DNA of 64,000 nt from an uncultured Kiritimatiellota bacterium (GTDB lineage: Bacteria; Verrucomicrobiota; Kiritimatiellia; RFP12; DVOR01): contig CALXOF010000003.1 in assembly GCA_944389945.1 (NCBI GenBank), positions 62,001 through 126,000 on the forward strand, written 5' to 3'. Under the pieces are notes generated by a model. The model searched no databases and was not told the origin of the DNA. It saw nothing but the letters and a program-made list of their open reading frames with translations. Below, piece by piece: positions 43,301 through 50,500 of the stretch (the stretch's first letter is position 1; every line of letters starts with the position of its first letter). The position numbers were made by a program, and so were the translations under genes.

Positions 43301-44333
43301 CTTGTTTGGTCTTCCGCTCGGCCACGTAGTCCCACGTGTAGGTGTTCTCAACCGGGAAATCGCCCAAGATGTTATACGGCGTCCCTGACAACGCTAAGAC
43401 CTTGGCTTTCTTCTTATGCGTCAACGCATCGATGACGGCGGTGCCCAGTTCGGTCTGCGTGCCTTCGTGGGCCTCGTCAATGATGACCAAGTCCCAGTCC
43501 ATGTTGAAGACCGCCGTATTTTTGTTGAACTTCCCACTCACGACTGACGAGCCGCGCAGGTCTTGGATGGAGGCGAAATAGATGACGTTCCGGCGTTCCC
43601 GCGCAAGCGTTGCCTCGTCCTCCAGGAAGACGTAGGCATCCGAATCCCCAAAGACGTTCAGATATTCCTTCTTCCATCCCTTACGCACCACAGGGCGGTG
43701 CGTGCAAATCAAGACCTTGCGATACTTTTGTTCCTTGATAAGCGTCATCGCTGAGATGGTCTTGCCAAAGCGCATCTTCGCGTTCCACAGCACCGCGGGG
43801 GCGCCGGCATCGAAGCGCGCCTTGGCTAAGTCGACCGCCTCCCGTTGGTTGGGCCACAGCGTGACGGGGATGAAGGTCGGGTTGCTCTCTTTGGCGGAGA
43901 GGACGGCGCGACGCGCCTTCGCGGCCTGAATGGCGGAGACCGCCACCGGCAACGGTATGCGGAACCACTCTCGGGCGTTGCTGCCCTCCAAAATGACCTT
44001 CGGGTGGCCGGAGCGGCGCAGGATGCCATGGACATCAAAGTCGCGGAAGGCTCCTTCCTCTCCCTGTTCGATTTCGTTGTAAAAGGCCAACTCCGTGTAG
44101 AGCAACTGCCACGCCATCCCGGAGGTCCCCATATAGCCTTTGATACGCGCGTTCGCGGCATCGTTCAATGCCTGGCAATTAGGTGGATAGGCTTTGATTG
44201 CGGCTTCTCGGGAAAGCGTGCAGGGCACCGTCGCGTCGCCTATTTTCAGAAGTCCCCTGAGTTTCTCTTCCGGTGAACGAAAGACATAGATGAGTTTGTA
44301 GGCGTAGGGATTCTCGATGACAGACACAGACAT
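40314..44333 (-). CDS. GIY-YIG/helicase/N6-adenine methylase restriction-modification protein
   Basis: 1339 aa from the ATG at 44333; longer frames overlap the upstream gene. In order: a T5orf172-like GIY-YIG region (about residues 10-110, KLIYVF... LLKIGDA), a superfamily-2 helicase (Walker A AKMRFGKT at about 186, IIDEAHEG at about 285, ALSGTPYN, TTGVTVPQW), a charged linker, and an adenine-methylase region with a motif I-like KVLELNSKSGLYPL and the catalytic NPPYQ at about 993. A C-terminal part probably recognises DNA. It combines translocation, cleavage and methylation in one chain. The 44338-45261 gene is 4 bp upstream, so they are cotranscribed. The target sequence cannot be read from here. 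Confidence 0.85.
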   Translation of the reverse strand: MSVSVIENPYAYKLIYVFRSPEEKLRGLLKIGDATVPCTLSREAAIKAYPPNCQALNDAANARIKGYMGTSGMAWQLLYTELAFYNEIEQGEEGAFRDFDVHGILRRSGHPKVILEGSNAREWFRIPLPVAVSAIQAAKARRAVLSAKESNPTFIPVTLWPNQREAVDLAKARFDAGAPAVLWNAKMRFGKTISAMTLIKEQKYRKVLICTHRPVVRKGWKKEYLNVFGDSDAYVFLEDEATLARERRNVIYFASIQDLRGSSVVSGKFNKNTAVFNMDWDLVIIDEAHEGTQTELGTAVIDALTHKKKAKVLALSGTPYNILGDFPVENTYTWDYVAERKTKQAWDKTEGCANPYASLPEMHLRTYDLGEALEGSEALVTLDNSFSFSEFFRVRKADGRFVHEADVKKFLALLRGADPKSNYPFATEEYRKALKHTLWKLPGVPECTALKALLRQDPLFGNFEVVNVAGEGDVDGDADNALKTVDEAIAKHEYTITLSCGRLTTGVTVPQWTGVLMLSGGDKIAAAAYLQTIFRVQSPYTDEVGRVKEACYAFDFAPDRLLTILPKMCIGKTIGTGGDKGTDEPSRADIADVLNFLAIIAIKGSELRKFCVDDVFYAIKRAIAAKAIREGFADDSIYRKEMLTNANINPKDFAELKGIIGTLSRNEVPGAVPLSQTGLNKQKRAKTTTRTPRIPDPEREKREKERQEREKNIAILRGISIRIPLLIYGAEGPHDEDVGIRDFMRRVDPTSWEEFMPKGVTWEIFERFIPYYDDEVFRIAVKEIRARAKAADSYSPEGRVKAIATIFSAFRNPDKETVLTPWCTVNRHLTETVGGWCFYDKDYKEPLDAPRYVAYEGITERLFKNPKAKVLELNSKSGLYPLWLAFSFYQERYAALQAKGETLSRKRQQSIWREVVRENLFIVCKTRMARAITLRTLLGYGSGNINLAVCERLIPALRDKAENDNKILRLIQKPATWGLKGVSPVHFDAIVGNPPYQAQLGGASPLPVYHHFVELAIAAADLVSLITPSRWFNTGSGLDGFREERLKDTHFRVLHDFRNSKMLFDTVDIKGGVNYFLWDRDWDGKTELFLHESATEVRHSCRYLLEPGLDIFVRDEQALPILRKVLAKGEEPFSSILSSRDPFGYDIRLPGSMKVAEHQYVLKRDEKNCIAFYYNKWREEGIGYVSRQSVNDHAEWIDSIKLFLPKAWGTGDPRNSRIPAFIVEPPSVCTETYITLTPFKTREEAEHALGYVETKFFHFLVGIRKTSQNGAKGVYGYVPLQDFSREWTDKALYEKYGLTAEEVAFIEATIPDAAAKQPKKTANPDAKPRGRGRRKADSL

Positions 44334-44337
44334 GGGG

Positions 44338-45261
44338 TCATCCTTTCTCAAAGAGGGCGCGGACGAAGACGGGTTTGGGGCGGCGGAGGTCGGACCAATC
44401 GAGGATGCGGCAGTAGGCGGGCTTGGGATTGTCAAGGAGGTCGGGGTTGGAATTGACGCCGGGGGGAACGCAGCGGAGACCATCCATCTGCCAGAGGTTC
44501 CAGGAGATGATGTCGGCAAGCTCGCGGTAGTCGTCCAGGGAGAGTTCGGCGGTCTTGGGGAAACGCTCGCGGCGGGCCTCGATGACGGCGGCGAGGAGAT
44601 TTTCGCGGGCCAGGAGCAGGTTGTCGCCCTGCCAGTCGTAACCATAGGTGGCACGGAGGGCGTGCTTCGCCCATATCATCCAATCTTTGTCGCGGCGGGT
44701 GTTCTCGGAGACGACGCGGAGTTTGCGGTCGAGGATGCCGACGCGGGCGGGGACGGGGATGGGGAGGCCGGTGGTGGCGTCGTAGCGGGTGGTGAGATAG
44801 GGCGCTTCACCGCAGGTGATTTCCAGGCGGGGCAGGCGGACGTAGTCGCGCCAGGTGCGGCCTTCGGGGAAGAAGATGGCGCGCTGGGTGGGCTCCCAAT
44901 CGCAGTGCCGGCCTTGGGGAAGGACGAAGGGCGTGGGGGTGCCGAACCAGGCGGCGTCGATGAGGTCGTTCTGCGCGTTGACGACCCAGGCGGGGGTGAA
45001 GACCTCGGCACGCTCGACGGAGCGACGGCGCTGGACGTGCGCGGCCTTGGCGGTGCGAGGGCGGATGACGCGGCCGTTCGCGCCGGTGATGGCCTCCAGG
45101 CGGATTTCGTCCTGCGCGTGGTGGCCCAGCGCGGCGTAGTCCTCCGTGCCCCAGAGGATGTTGCGCCCCGTCGTCCGGTCCTTCAAGAGGATGTCGAGCA
45201 CGCCGGGGACGACCTTTACCAGGTCATCCTCGAGGATATCGACTTCCCCCAACAAGGGCAT
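44338..45261 (-). CDS. Restriction-modification accessory protein (subunit-M-like)
   Basis: 307 aa. I recognise the overall pattern of proteins usually labelled restriction endonuclease subunit M: MPLLGEVDILEDDLVKVVPGV start, NILWGTEDYA, ITGANGRVIRPR, AEVFTPAWVVNAQNDLID, LEITCGEAPYLTTRYDATTG, GILDRKLRVV and ARENLL. It lacks an NPPY motif, so it is not itself a complete methylase. Its stop codon is 4 bp before the large R-M gene. The ribosome-binding site (GGAGG about 12 nt away) is distant. Its probable role is in complex formation or DNA recognition, inferred from linkage. Confidence 0.72.
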   Translation of the reverse strand: MPLLGEVDILEDDLVKVVPGVLDILLKDRTTGRNILWGTEDYAALGHHAQDEIRLEAITGANGRVIRPRTAKAAHVQRRRSVERAEVFTPAWVVNAQNDLIDAAWFGTPTPFVLPQGRHCDWEPTQRAIFFPEGRTWRDYVRLPRLEITCGEAPYLTTRYDATTGLPIPVPARVGILDRKLRVVSENTRRDKDWMIWAKHALRATYGYDWQGDNLLLARENLLAAVIEARRERFPKTAELSLDDYRELADIISWNLWQMDGLRCVPPGVNSNPDLLDNPKPAYCRILDWSDLRRPKPVFVRALFEKG

Positions 45262-45366
45262 AAGAAAGGCGTGCCTCCGTCTGACGGTCTCATCGGAGGC
45301 CTACCACAGCCCTGCAAGTAACCGTACAGACGGGGGCACGCCGGGGTAATGACCCCGACGCGCTCC

Positions 45367-45432
45367 CGCGTACATTCGCACTTGCATGGAAGGTGGTAGT
45401 TTCCGATAGACGAATGTATGCGTTGAACGCAT
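45367..45432. promoter_or_regulatory. Inverted repeats upstream of the R-M operon
   Basis: CGCGTACATTCG (45367-45378) and CGAATGTATGCG (45411-45422) are inverted with one mismatch. The second overlaps a perfect palindrome, ATGCGTTGAACGCAT (45418-45432). They lie 106-171 bp upstream of the R-M start codon and could be operators or part of a structured leader. Confidence 0.45.
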
Positions 45433-45539
45433 CGTTGGCACTCACCCCGCGGTTTCCCGCCGGATGAGCTATGTGCCAGCAGAATACCCCATTTGAGGCC
45501 GCGCTGTCAAACGGCAATGCGTCCTGGGGGGTGTTTCCC

Positions 45540-46140
45540 ACGAAAATACAAGGAGCGCTAGCGCGCCCCGGAGAACGGAGAACGGAAAACAGAACGCGCG
45601 GCAAGCGCGCGACGAAGTGAGGGATGAACAACTGTGGAGTGTTTACCCTGCGGGGCTCCCACAAAGGACACGAAGAACCACAAAGGGACACAAAGAATTT
45701 GGCTGATTGGAAAGGTGTGGGGCGCTGCCCCACACCCCGGCAGGGAGAAGCTCTCCCTGCACCCCGGCACGTCTACGACGTGCCATAACACGACGCGGTA
45801 GGACATATAGGACAAGGGGCGCTGACGCGCCCCGGAGAACGGAGAACGGAGAACAGAACGCCCCTGCGGGGCGACAAAGTGACGGATGGACTCTCGTGGA
45901 AGATTAACCCTGCGAGGCTCCACCAGAAGACTCCCAACTTCCCAAAGCGTGGCGTACGAAGCCCGCCACGCCCCTACAGGCCCTTCGGGCCGGACGTGCG
46001 CTTAGCGCACGCACGGCCCACCCCTGCGTCGTGCTCTTTGTGTACCTTTGTGGTTCTTCGTGTTCTTTGTGAGTGCCGCGCAGCGTGAGGCCTGTCCAAG
46101 CATCCAAGCCTCCAAACTTCTAAGCCTCCAACCTTCCCAC
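45540..46140 (-). repeat. Repeat mosaic (module E copies, D copy 5, others)
   Basis: Module E at 45554-45595 (GAGCGCTAGCGCGCCCC with GAGAACGGA), CACAAAGGACAC array, a module C string, inverted module D with its three hairpins (45718-45785) and the TAGGACATATAGGAC units, a second module E (45816-45850), the CCAAAGCGTGGCGTACGAAG block in inverted orientation (45940-46020), CACAAAG-type arrays and the CCAAGCCTCCAAACTTCTAA block (46100-46137). Confidence 0.82.
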
Positions 46141-46149
46141 CTGGTTTTT

Positions 46150-46163
46150 GCTAGACTTTGGGT
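46150..46163 (+). promoter_or_regulatory. Extended -10 promoter, leaderless start of bioG
   Basis: TGCTAGACT ends at 46157. ATG follows after exactly 6 bases at 46164, and there is no ribosome-binding site. Confidence 0.5.
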
Positions 46164-46796
46164 ATGCAAAGCGCGTTTTATCCTGGGGTGCGGCAGGGCC
46201 GCACGATGCTATTCTTCCTTGGTTGGGGGATGGACCCGACGCCCTTCGAGACAATGGAACGGGCGTGGAACACGATTTTCGTTTGGAACTACACAGACCT
46301 GACCGGGCTGCCGGCGTTGCCGGAGGGGCCAGTGGACTTGATTGCGTGGAGCATGGGCGTGTGGGCCGCAACGCAGGTCATGCCGCGGGAGCGTCTGGCC
46401 TCGGCTACCGCGGTGAACGGTACGCCTTGGCCGATTGACGCGACGCGGGGCATCCCGCCGACGGTCTTTGAGGCCACGTTAGCCAACCTCTCGGAGGCCG
46501 GCATCGCGAAGTTCCGCCGCAGGATGTGTGGCGGTGCGGCGGCGACGACGGCGTTCCTGGCGCACGCGCCCAAACGCTCGACGGAGGATTTGGCGGCGGA
46601 GCTGGCCGCGTTGGGCCGGGCCATCGGCGAACGGGCGGAGCGTCCCTTCGCGTGGGACCGGGCCATCGTGTGCGAGGGCGACCGCATCTTCCCGCCGGCG
46701 GCACAACAGGCGGCCTTTCCTGAGGCGCTTGTGCGGCCGGGGGCGCATTGGGCGCCGGAAATCTTCGCGGCGTTGCTCGCCGGGAGGACGCCGTGA
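46164..46796 (+). CDS. bioG: BioG-type pimeloyl-ACP methyl ester esterase
   Basis: 210 aa from the ATG at 46164 (a TTG at 46158 is possible but unlikely). Alpha/beta hydrolase of the DUF452/BioG family: FFLGWGMDPTPF near the start, the nucleophile elbow IAWSMGVWAA with Ser at about residue 66, TAVNGTPWPID, and a late Asp/His pair (EGDRIFPP, GAHW). BioG removes the methyl group from pimeloyl-ACP methyl ester and so ends the BioC-started pimelate route of biotin synthesis. The next gene is BioC, with a 4-bp GTGA overlap, which supports the call. Confidence 0.87.
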   Translation: MQSAFYPGVRQGRTMLFFLGWGMDPTPFETMERAWNTIFVWNYTDLTGLPALPEGPVDLIAWSMGVWAATQVMPRERLASATAVNGTPWPIDATRGIPPTVFEATLANLSEAGIAKFRRRMCGGAAATTAFLAHAPKRSTEDLAAELAALGRAIGERAERPFAWDRAIVCEGDRIFPPAAQQAAFPEALVRPGAHWAPEIFAALLAGRTP

Positions 46797-47548
46797 GCGA
46801 CCGCGAACGACTCTTGGTCTCGCGTTTCGCGCGCGCCATCGCCACCTATGAGGCGCAGGCGACGGTGCAACGCGAGGCCGCGGAGCGTCTGGCCGAGCTC
46901 ATGGGGCGCCATTTCCATGTGCTGGGGCCGCGGATTTTGGAGGTAGGCTGCGGCACAGGGCTGCTCACGCGGCGGCTCTTGGCGCGCTTCGCCCCGGCGG
47001 AGCTGGTGGCCAACGACCTCTGTCCGGACATGGGCATCTGCTTCGCCAACGTGCCGCGTGTGCGTTTCCTGCCCGGCGACGCGCGGCGGGTGGCGTGGCC
47101 GGGCCCCTTCGACGCCATCGCCTCGGCCTCGGCCGTGCAGTGGTTCGATGACCTGCCCGCCTTTGCGGAGCTGTGCGCCGAGGCCTTGCCGCCGGGCGGA
47201 CTGCTCGCACTCTCGGCCTTCGGGCCAGAGACCCTGCACGAGGTGCGGGCGCTGACGGGGCGAGGACTGCGGTATCCCGATGCGAACGCGCTTGCGGCGA
47301 CCTTCGAGGGCCACTTCCGGACCTTGGAATGCGAGCGCGCCGTGCGCACCTTGGCCTTCCCCGACGCGCGGGCGGCGCTCCGCCATCTGCGCGAGACCGG
47401 CGTCACCGCCACCGCCAACCCCGCCGAGCCGTGGACCCGCGCCCGTCTGGAGGCGCTCGACGCCGATTGGCGCCGGGCCTTCCCCCACCCCGACGGCGGC
47501 CTCGCCCTGACCTATGAACCCCTCTGGTATCTGGGAGCACGACGATGA
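46793..47548 (+). CDS. bioC: Malonyl-ACP O-methyltransferase
   Basis: 251 aa from the GTG at 46793, which overlaps the bioG stop codon (GTGA). SAM motif I ILEVGCGTGLLTRRLLA at about residues 46-62, ANDLCPDM, and SASAVQWFDD, a typical BioC post-I stretch. RFARAIATYEAQATVQREAAERL at the N-terminus is also typical. It methylates malonyl-ACP to begin pimelate synthesis. No other bio genes are in the window. Confidence 0.9.
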   Translation: MSDRERLLVSRFARAIATYEAQATVQREAAERLAELMGRHFHVLGPRILEVGCGTGLLTRRLLARFAPAELVANDLCPDMGICFANVPRVRFLPGDARRVAWPGPFDAIASASAVQWFDDLPAFAELCAEALPPGGLLALSAFGPETLHEVRALTGRGLRYPDANALAATFEGHFRTLECERAVRTLAFPDARAALRHLRETGVTATANPAEPWTRARLEALDADWRRAFPHPDGGLALTYEPLWYLGARR

Positions 47549-48555
47549 AGAGACTTGCCCTGGCCCTGTTCGCCCTGCCCGCCGCCCTCTGCGCGGAGAC
47601 CCTCACCCTGCGGCCCTACGCACAAAACGGTTGGGCGCGGAGCCTGGACCTCCCCGCCGCCGTGGCCGAGAAGGTGCCGCAACAGGACTTGGGCGAGGTG
47701 GCCGACCTCTTTCTGGCGGTGGACGCGCTGTTGGTGCGGGTGGACACCCATACACGCGCCCATGCCCTGTGGTTGGAGATTTGCAACCAGCCGCCGCCCT
47801 ACGTCTCCGACGCGGCGAACCGTTTCGAGCTGGTGTGGCTAGGGCGAGCCTATCCCTTTAACCGTTGGGGGCGACTGGTCATCGACCGCCGCTTCATCCG
47901 ACCCGAGGATGGACGCCTGCTGGCGCGATTGGAGCAATTTTACCATGAGCGACTGGAGGCCTCGCGCTACGCCGCGCTCGGAGAGACCCTCGAGGAGGCG
48001 CGCCCGCCCGTCTTCGCCGGCTTCGAGGACGACCGTTACCAGCGCCACGACGACCTCATCCAACGCCTCGTGCAGGACTTCAACGACAACCCCGCCAAAT
48101 GGGTCGGCGCCGCGCCCGAAGACGCGCCCGAAATCCCCGAACTCGACCCCGCTCTCGTCAAATCCATGATGATTGAGGAGACCGGCGGCAACGGCGAACG
48201 TTCCCTCGCCGCTTGGGACGTCGACCCCCTGCAGGTGAACGTGCCCGGCGACTGGGACCCCGCCAAGGAAGACCTCGGCCTCTCCGAGCCCAAGAGCCGC
48301 AACGAAGGCACGCTGGAAGGTAACCTCCGCGCCGGCATCATGTTCCTGGCCCGCAAGGGCTTCGGCGTCTCCGGTCGCCCCATCGCCGGCCGCCCCGACG
48401 CGACCTTCGACTCCTGGCATGCCGCGCTCCTGCGTTACAACGGCCGCACCGACCTCACCGCAAAGGGCCGCCCCTACAACGCCGTCTATGCCGAGCGCAT
48501 CCTCCGCCGCGCCTATAACACCGACCGCAAAGTCCCCATCGCCCAGGGACACTGA
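47545..48555 (+). CDS. Exported transglycosylase-like protein
   Basis: 336 aa. Signal peptide at residues 1-17 (ends LCAE). A first domain of about 150 residues has no clear match. The second half has a lytic-transglycosylase-like pattern: ELDPALVKSMMIEETGG with a possible catalytic Glu (about residue 213), PLQVNVPGDWD, LEGNLRAGIMFLARKGF and WHAALLRYNG. It would cut peptidoglycan in the periplasm. ATG overlaps the bioC stop codon (ATGA), so it is coupled to the biotin genes although no functional link is obvious. Confidence 0.68.
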   Translation: MKRLALALFALPAALCAETLTLRPYAQNGWARSLDLPAAVAEKVPQQDLGEVADLFLAVDALLVRVDTHTRAHALWLEICNQPPPYVSDAANRFELVWLGRAYPFNRWGRLVIDRRFIRPEDGRLLARLEQFYHERLEASRYAALGETLEEARPPVFAGFEDDRYQRHDDLIQRLVQDFNDNPAKWVGAAPEDAPEIPELDPALVKSMMIEETGGNGERSLAAWDVDPLQVNVPGDWDPAKEDLGLSEPKSRNEGTLEGNLRAGIMFLARKGFGVSGRPIAGRPDATFDSWHAALLRYNGRTDLTAKGRPYNAVYAERILRRAYNTDRKVPIAQGH

Positions 48556-48650
48556 GGGGCGACTCCGCCGCCCCGGAGAACGGAAAACGCGACAAGCGCG
48601 GCGGGTGGAGTTCGTTGCCCAATCGGATTAGGGACCTTGTTTTCTGAGTG

Positions 48651-50138
48651 CTACTTGGCCAAGCGTGCTTGATAACGTTGTTTGTGGCTCCGTGGGGTTT
48701 CCGGGACGGTCATCACCAAGGAGCCTTTTTCAACAAGCGGAGACACATAGCGTCTGAAGACATAACCGGTGGACGCGATTCCTAGGAATGCGGCGATTTC
48801 CTGCTTGGTGCGCGGCGTGGCACAAAAGGCCAAGAGCGCATCTTCAGAACGACTTTGCCGCTTCTCGACCGGCTCCAATTCTGGTTCCGGCTCCATGACC
48901 CGATTATAAAACGTGTCCTTGTTATAAAGCGTAACCTTAAAACGCTCGCGCGTATCGGTAAAGCACGGCTCGGGAAGACCGGCTTCCGCCATCGCACGAC
49001 GAATACGAGGAATGCCAGAATAACGGTTTTCCGTTTGCCCCAACGTCTCCATCGCGACCACAAGAGCGGGGTTGCGCGTGTCCGGTTGCGTCTTCCCCAA
49101 TTGATCAACGGTCAAACGTCCATAGAGTCCACCGGGATTCTGGATTTCCACGCGATTGCTAAAGAAGGTCAAATTGATGGGTTGGTTTTCCGTATAGATG
49201 CTATAGTCACGGTGTACCAAGGCGTTCAAGATAGACTCACGCAACGCATCAAGCGGATACTCATCTTTGTCCTCACGGGCTCCGGTTTGCGGGGAAACAT
49301 GGATGGCTGTGCGCATGTTGCGCTTGGCGAATGCCAAGGCACTCTCCAGCATCTCCGGCAAACGCCCCTCGATACGGACGCTATCCAGGAAGCGCTCCCC
49401 ATTTTCGCCAAGCTCTCCCATCTCCTCGCCCGCCACGCGGCAAGCGACAATGGCCAACTGCGGGAAGGTCGCCTGCGGATAACGTCCGAAGAGCAAAAGG
49501 GCCAACAGGGTGAACTTGCCTTCGCGCAAAAACCCCATCGTGTTCCACAGTTGCTCTCGGGTCATAGAGGCCGCGAAGTTGGTGCGCCCCTGTTGGCGCA
49601 ACGCCAAATAGGCCTCCACCAACGTCTCATCAATCAATACGTCCGTGACATCCGGCAAAGGGCGAAGCTCATCATGTGTTCGGCGGCGATAAGCCTCATA
49701 GGTATAGACTTCGTATTCCGTCATCGGCTTGTCGGACTCGCCTACACGGATGAAGGAGCCTTTCACGCGGCCTCGAGCGGTCTTGAAGCAAGGTCGTTCA
49801 GAGACATCCAAAGGGGGAATCTCTGCGACCACGAATTGTTTGCCCTTCTCCACATAAATAGAGATCACGGGACGAACAATCGGCGTCATCTCCTCGCCGA
49901 CTTCCGCCAACTTCTTCTGTAGGCTCTGCACGTCATAGACCCCAACCTTGGCAAATCCCTGACTTTCGTCCAATCCAAAAAGAATCACCCCGCCGTCATC
50001 TTGATTAGAAAACGCGGAAATTGTGTCATAGAGACGTTCCGGGCACCCCTTGGCCGCGGATTTAACCTCCACGTACTGGGATTCGCACTGTTGATTCCGC
50101 ACCTTCTCTATCAAAGCCTTAATCTCTTCTTCCAGCAT
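48651..50138 (-). CDS. AlbA_2/Schlafen-type transcriptional regulator
   Basis: 495 aa from the ATG at 50138 (AAGGAGG 6 nt upstream). N-terminal AlbA_2 (Schlafen-like) domain at about residues 15-140: ESQYVEVKSAAKGCPE, TISAFSNQDDGGVILFGLDE. The middle has the RecG-like/GHKL-type region seen in such proteins (DALRESILNALVHRDYSIYTENQPINLTFFSNRVEIQNPGGL, about 295-340). A winged helix at the C-terminus (TKQEIAAFLGIAS) follows. Family members often regulate their own gene or respond to phage. The upstream region has a promoter with an inverted-repeat operator, consistent with autoregulation. Confidence 0.86.
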   Translation of the reverse strand: MLEEEIKALIEKVRNQQCESQYVEVKSAAKGCPERLYDTISAFSNQDDGGVILFGLDESQGFAKVGVYDVQSLQKKLAEVGEEMTPIVRPVISIYVEKGKQFVVAEIPPLDVSERPCFKTARGRVKGSFIRVGESDKPMTEYEVYTYEAYRRRTHDELRPLPDVTDVLIDETLVEAYLALRQQGRTNFAASMTREQLWNTMGFLREGKFTLLALLLFGRYPQATFPQLAIVACRVAGEEMGELGENGERFLDSVRIEGRLPEMLESALAFAKRNMRTAIHVSPQTGAREDKDEYPLDALRESILNALVHRDYSIYTENQPINLTFFSNRVEIQNPGGLYGRLTVDQLGKTQPDTRNPALVVAMETLGQTENRYSGIPRIRRAMAEAGLPEPCFTDTRERFKVTLYNKDTFYNRVMEPEPELEPVEKRQSRSEDALLAFCATPRTKQEIAAFLGIASTGYVFRRYVSPLVEKGSLVMTVPETPRSHKQRYQARLAK

Positions 50139-50202
50139 AACAGCCTCCTTGTTACCTAACAACGTAACAACACTTCTGCAATAATGTAACACTTCTGCCT
50201 AT

Positions 50203-50231
50203 TTTATACAACAAAAGATAACAATCAGCAA
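50203..50231 (-). promoter_or_regulatory. Promoter of the AlbA_2 regulator gene
   Basis: Minus strand TTGCTG (50231-50226), 17 bp, TATAAA (50208-50203), about 65 nt before the ATG. It lies next to the operator palindrome at 50234-50256. Confidence 0.6.
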
Positions 50232-50233
50232 GT

Positions 50234-50302
50234 AAAAGGTAACAGATTTACCTTTTTGATGGCCGTTTTGATAACAGACGGACTCTTTTGTAAATCTGTT
50301 AC
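50234..50302. promoter_or_regulatory. Operator: palindrome plus inverted GTAACAGATTTAC pair
   Basis: AAAAGGTAA and TTACCTTTT arms (50234-50256) form a perfect 9-bp palindrome. GTAACAGATTTAC at 50239-50251 and GTAAATCTGTTAC at 50290-50302 are exact 13-bp inverted copies. More GTAAC/GTTAC motifs lie in the leader at 50151, 50165 and 50186. The AT-rich patch stands out from the surroundings. It is a good candidate for binding by the regulator encoded just downstream. Confidence 0.7.
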
Positions 50303-50465
50303 GTTATTTGTTACGGTTTTGCGCTTAGTATTCATTTCTCCGAGAGAGGGAATTTCAAGAAACGACAGAAACGCAAGGGATGGGCACGGTAGTGAGGCGC
50401 AGCGCGCCGAACGGTGAAGTGCCCAGGCCCTTGCGTTCCTTGGTGTCTTCGTGGAGAGAACACAT
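50303..50465 (+). repeat. Spacer with GAAACGCAAGGGATGGG repeat block
   Basis: ACAGAAACGCAAGGGATGGG (50369-50388) through GCGCCGAACGGTGAAGTGCC and CCCTTGCGTT recurs at 36280-36325, and the second half also at 32370-32398. The two CGCAAGGG/CCCTTGCG ends are inverted to each other (50375 and 50430), so the block can fold on itself. No coding. Confidence 0.6.
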
Positions 50466-50500
50466 TTGACCGACGGGCGGGGATGTGCTAAGTTGCAGGT
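50466..50500 (+). promoter_or_regulatory. Promoter, leaderless start of the C10 peptidase gene
   Basis: TTGACC (50466-50471), 17 bp, TAAGTT (50489-50494) with TG extension. ATG begins 6 bases later at 50501 and there is no ribosome-binding site. This case has both a good -35 and a good -10, which makes it the clearest leaderless candidate. Confidence 0.68.
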
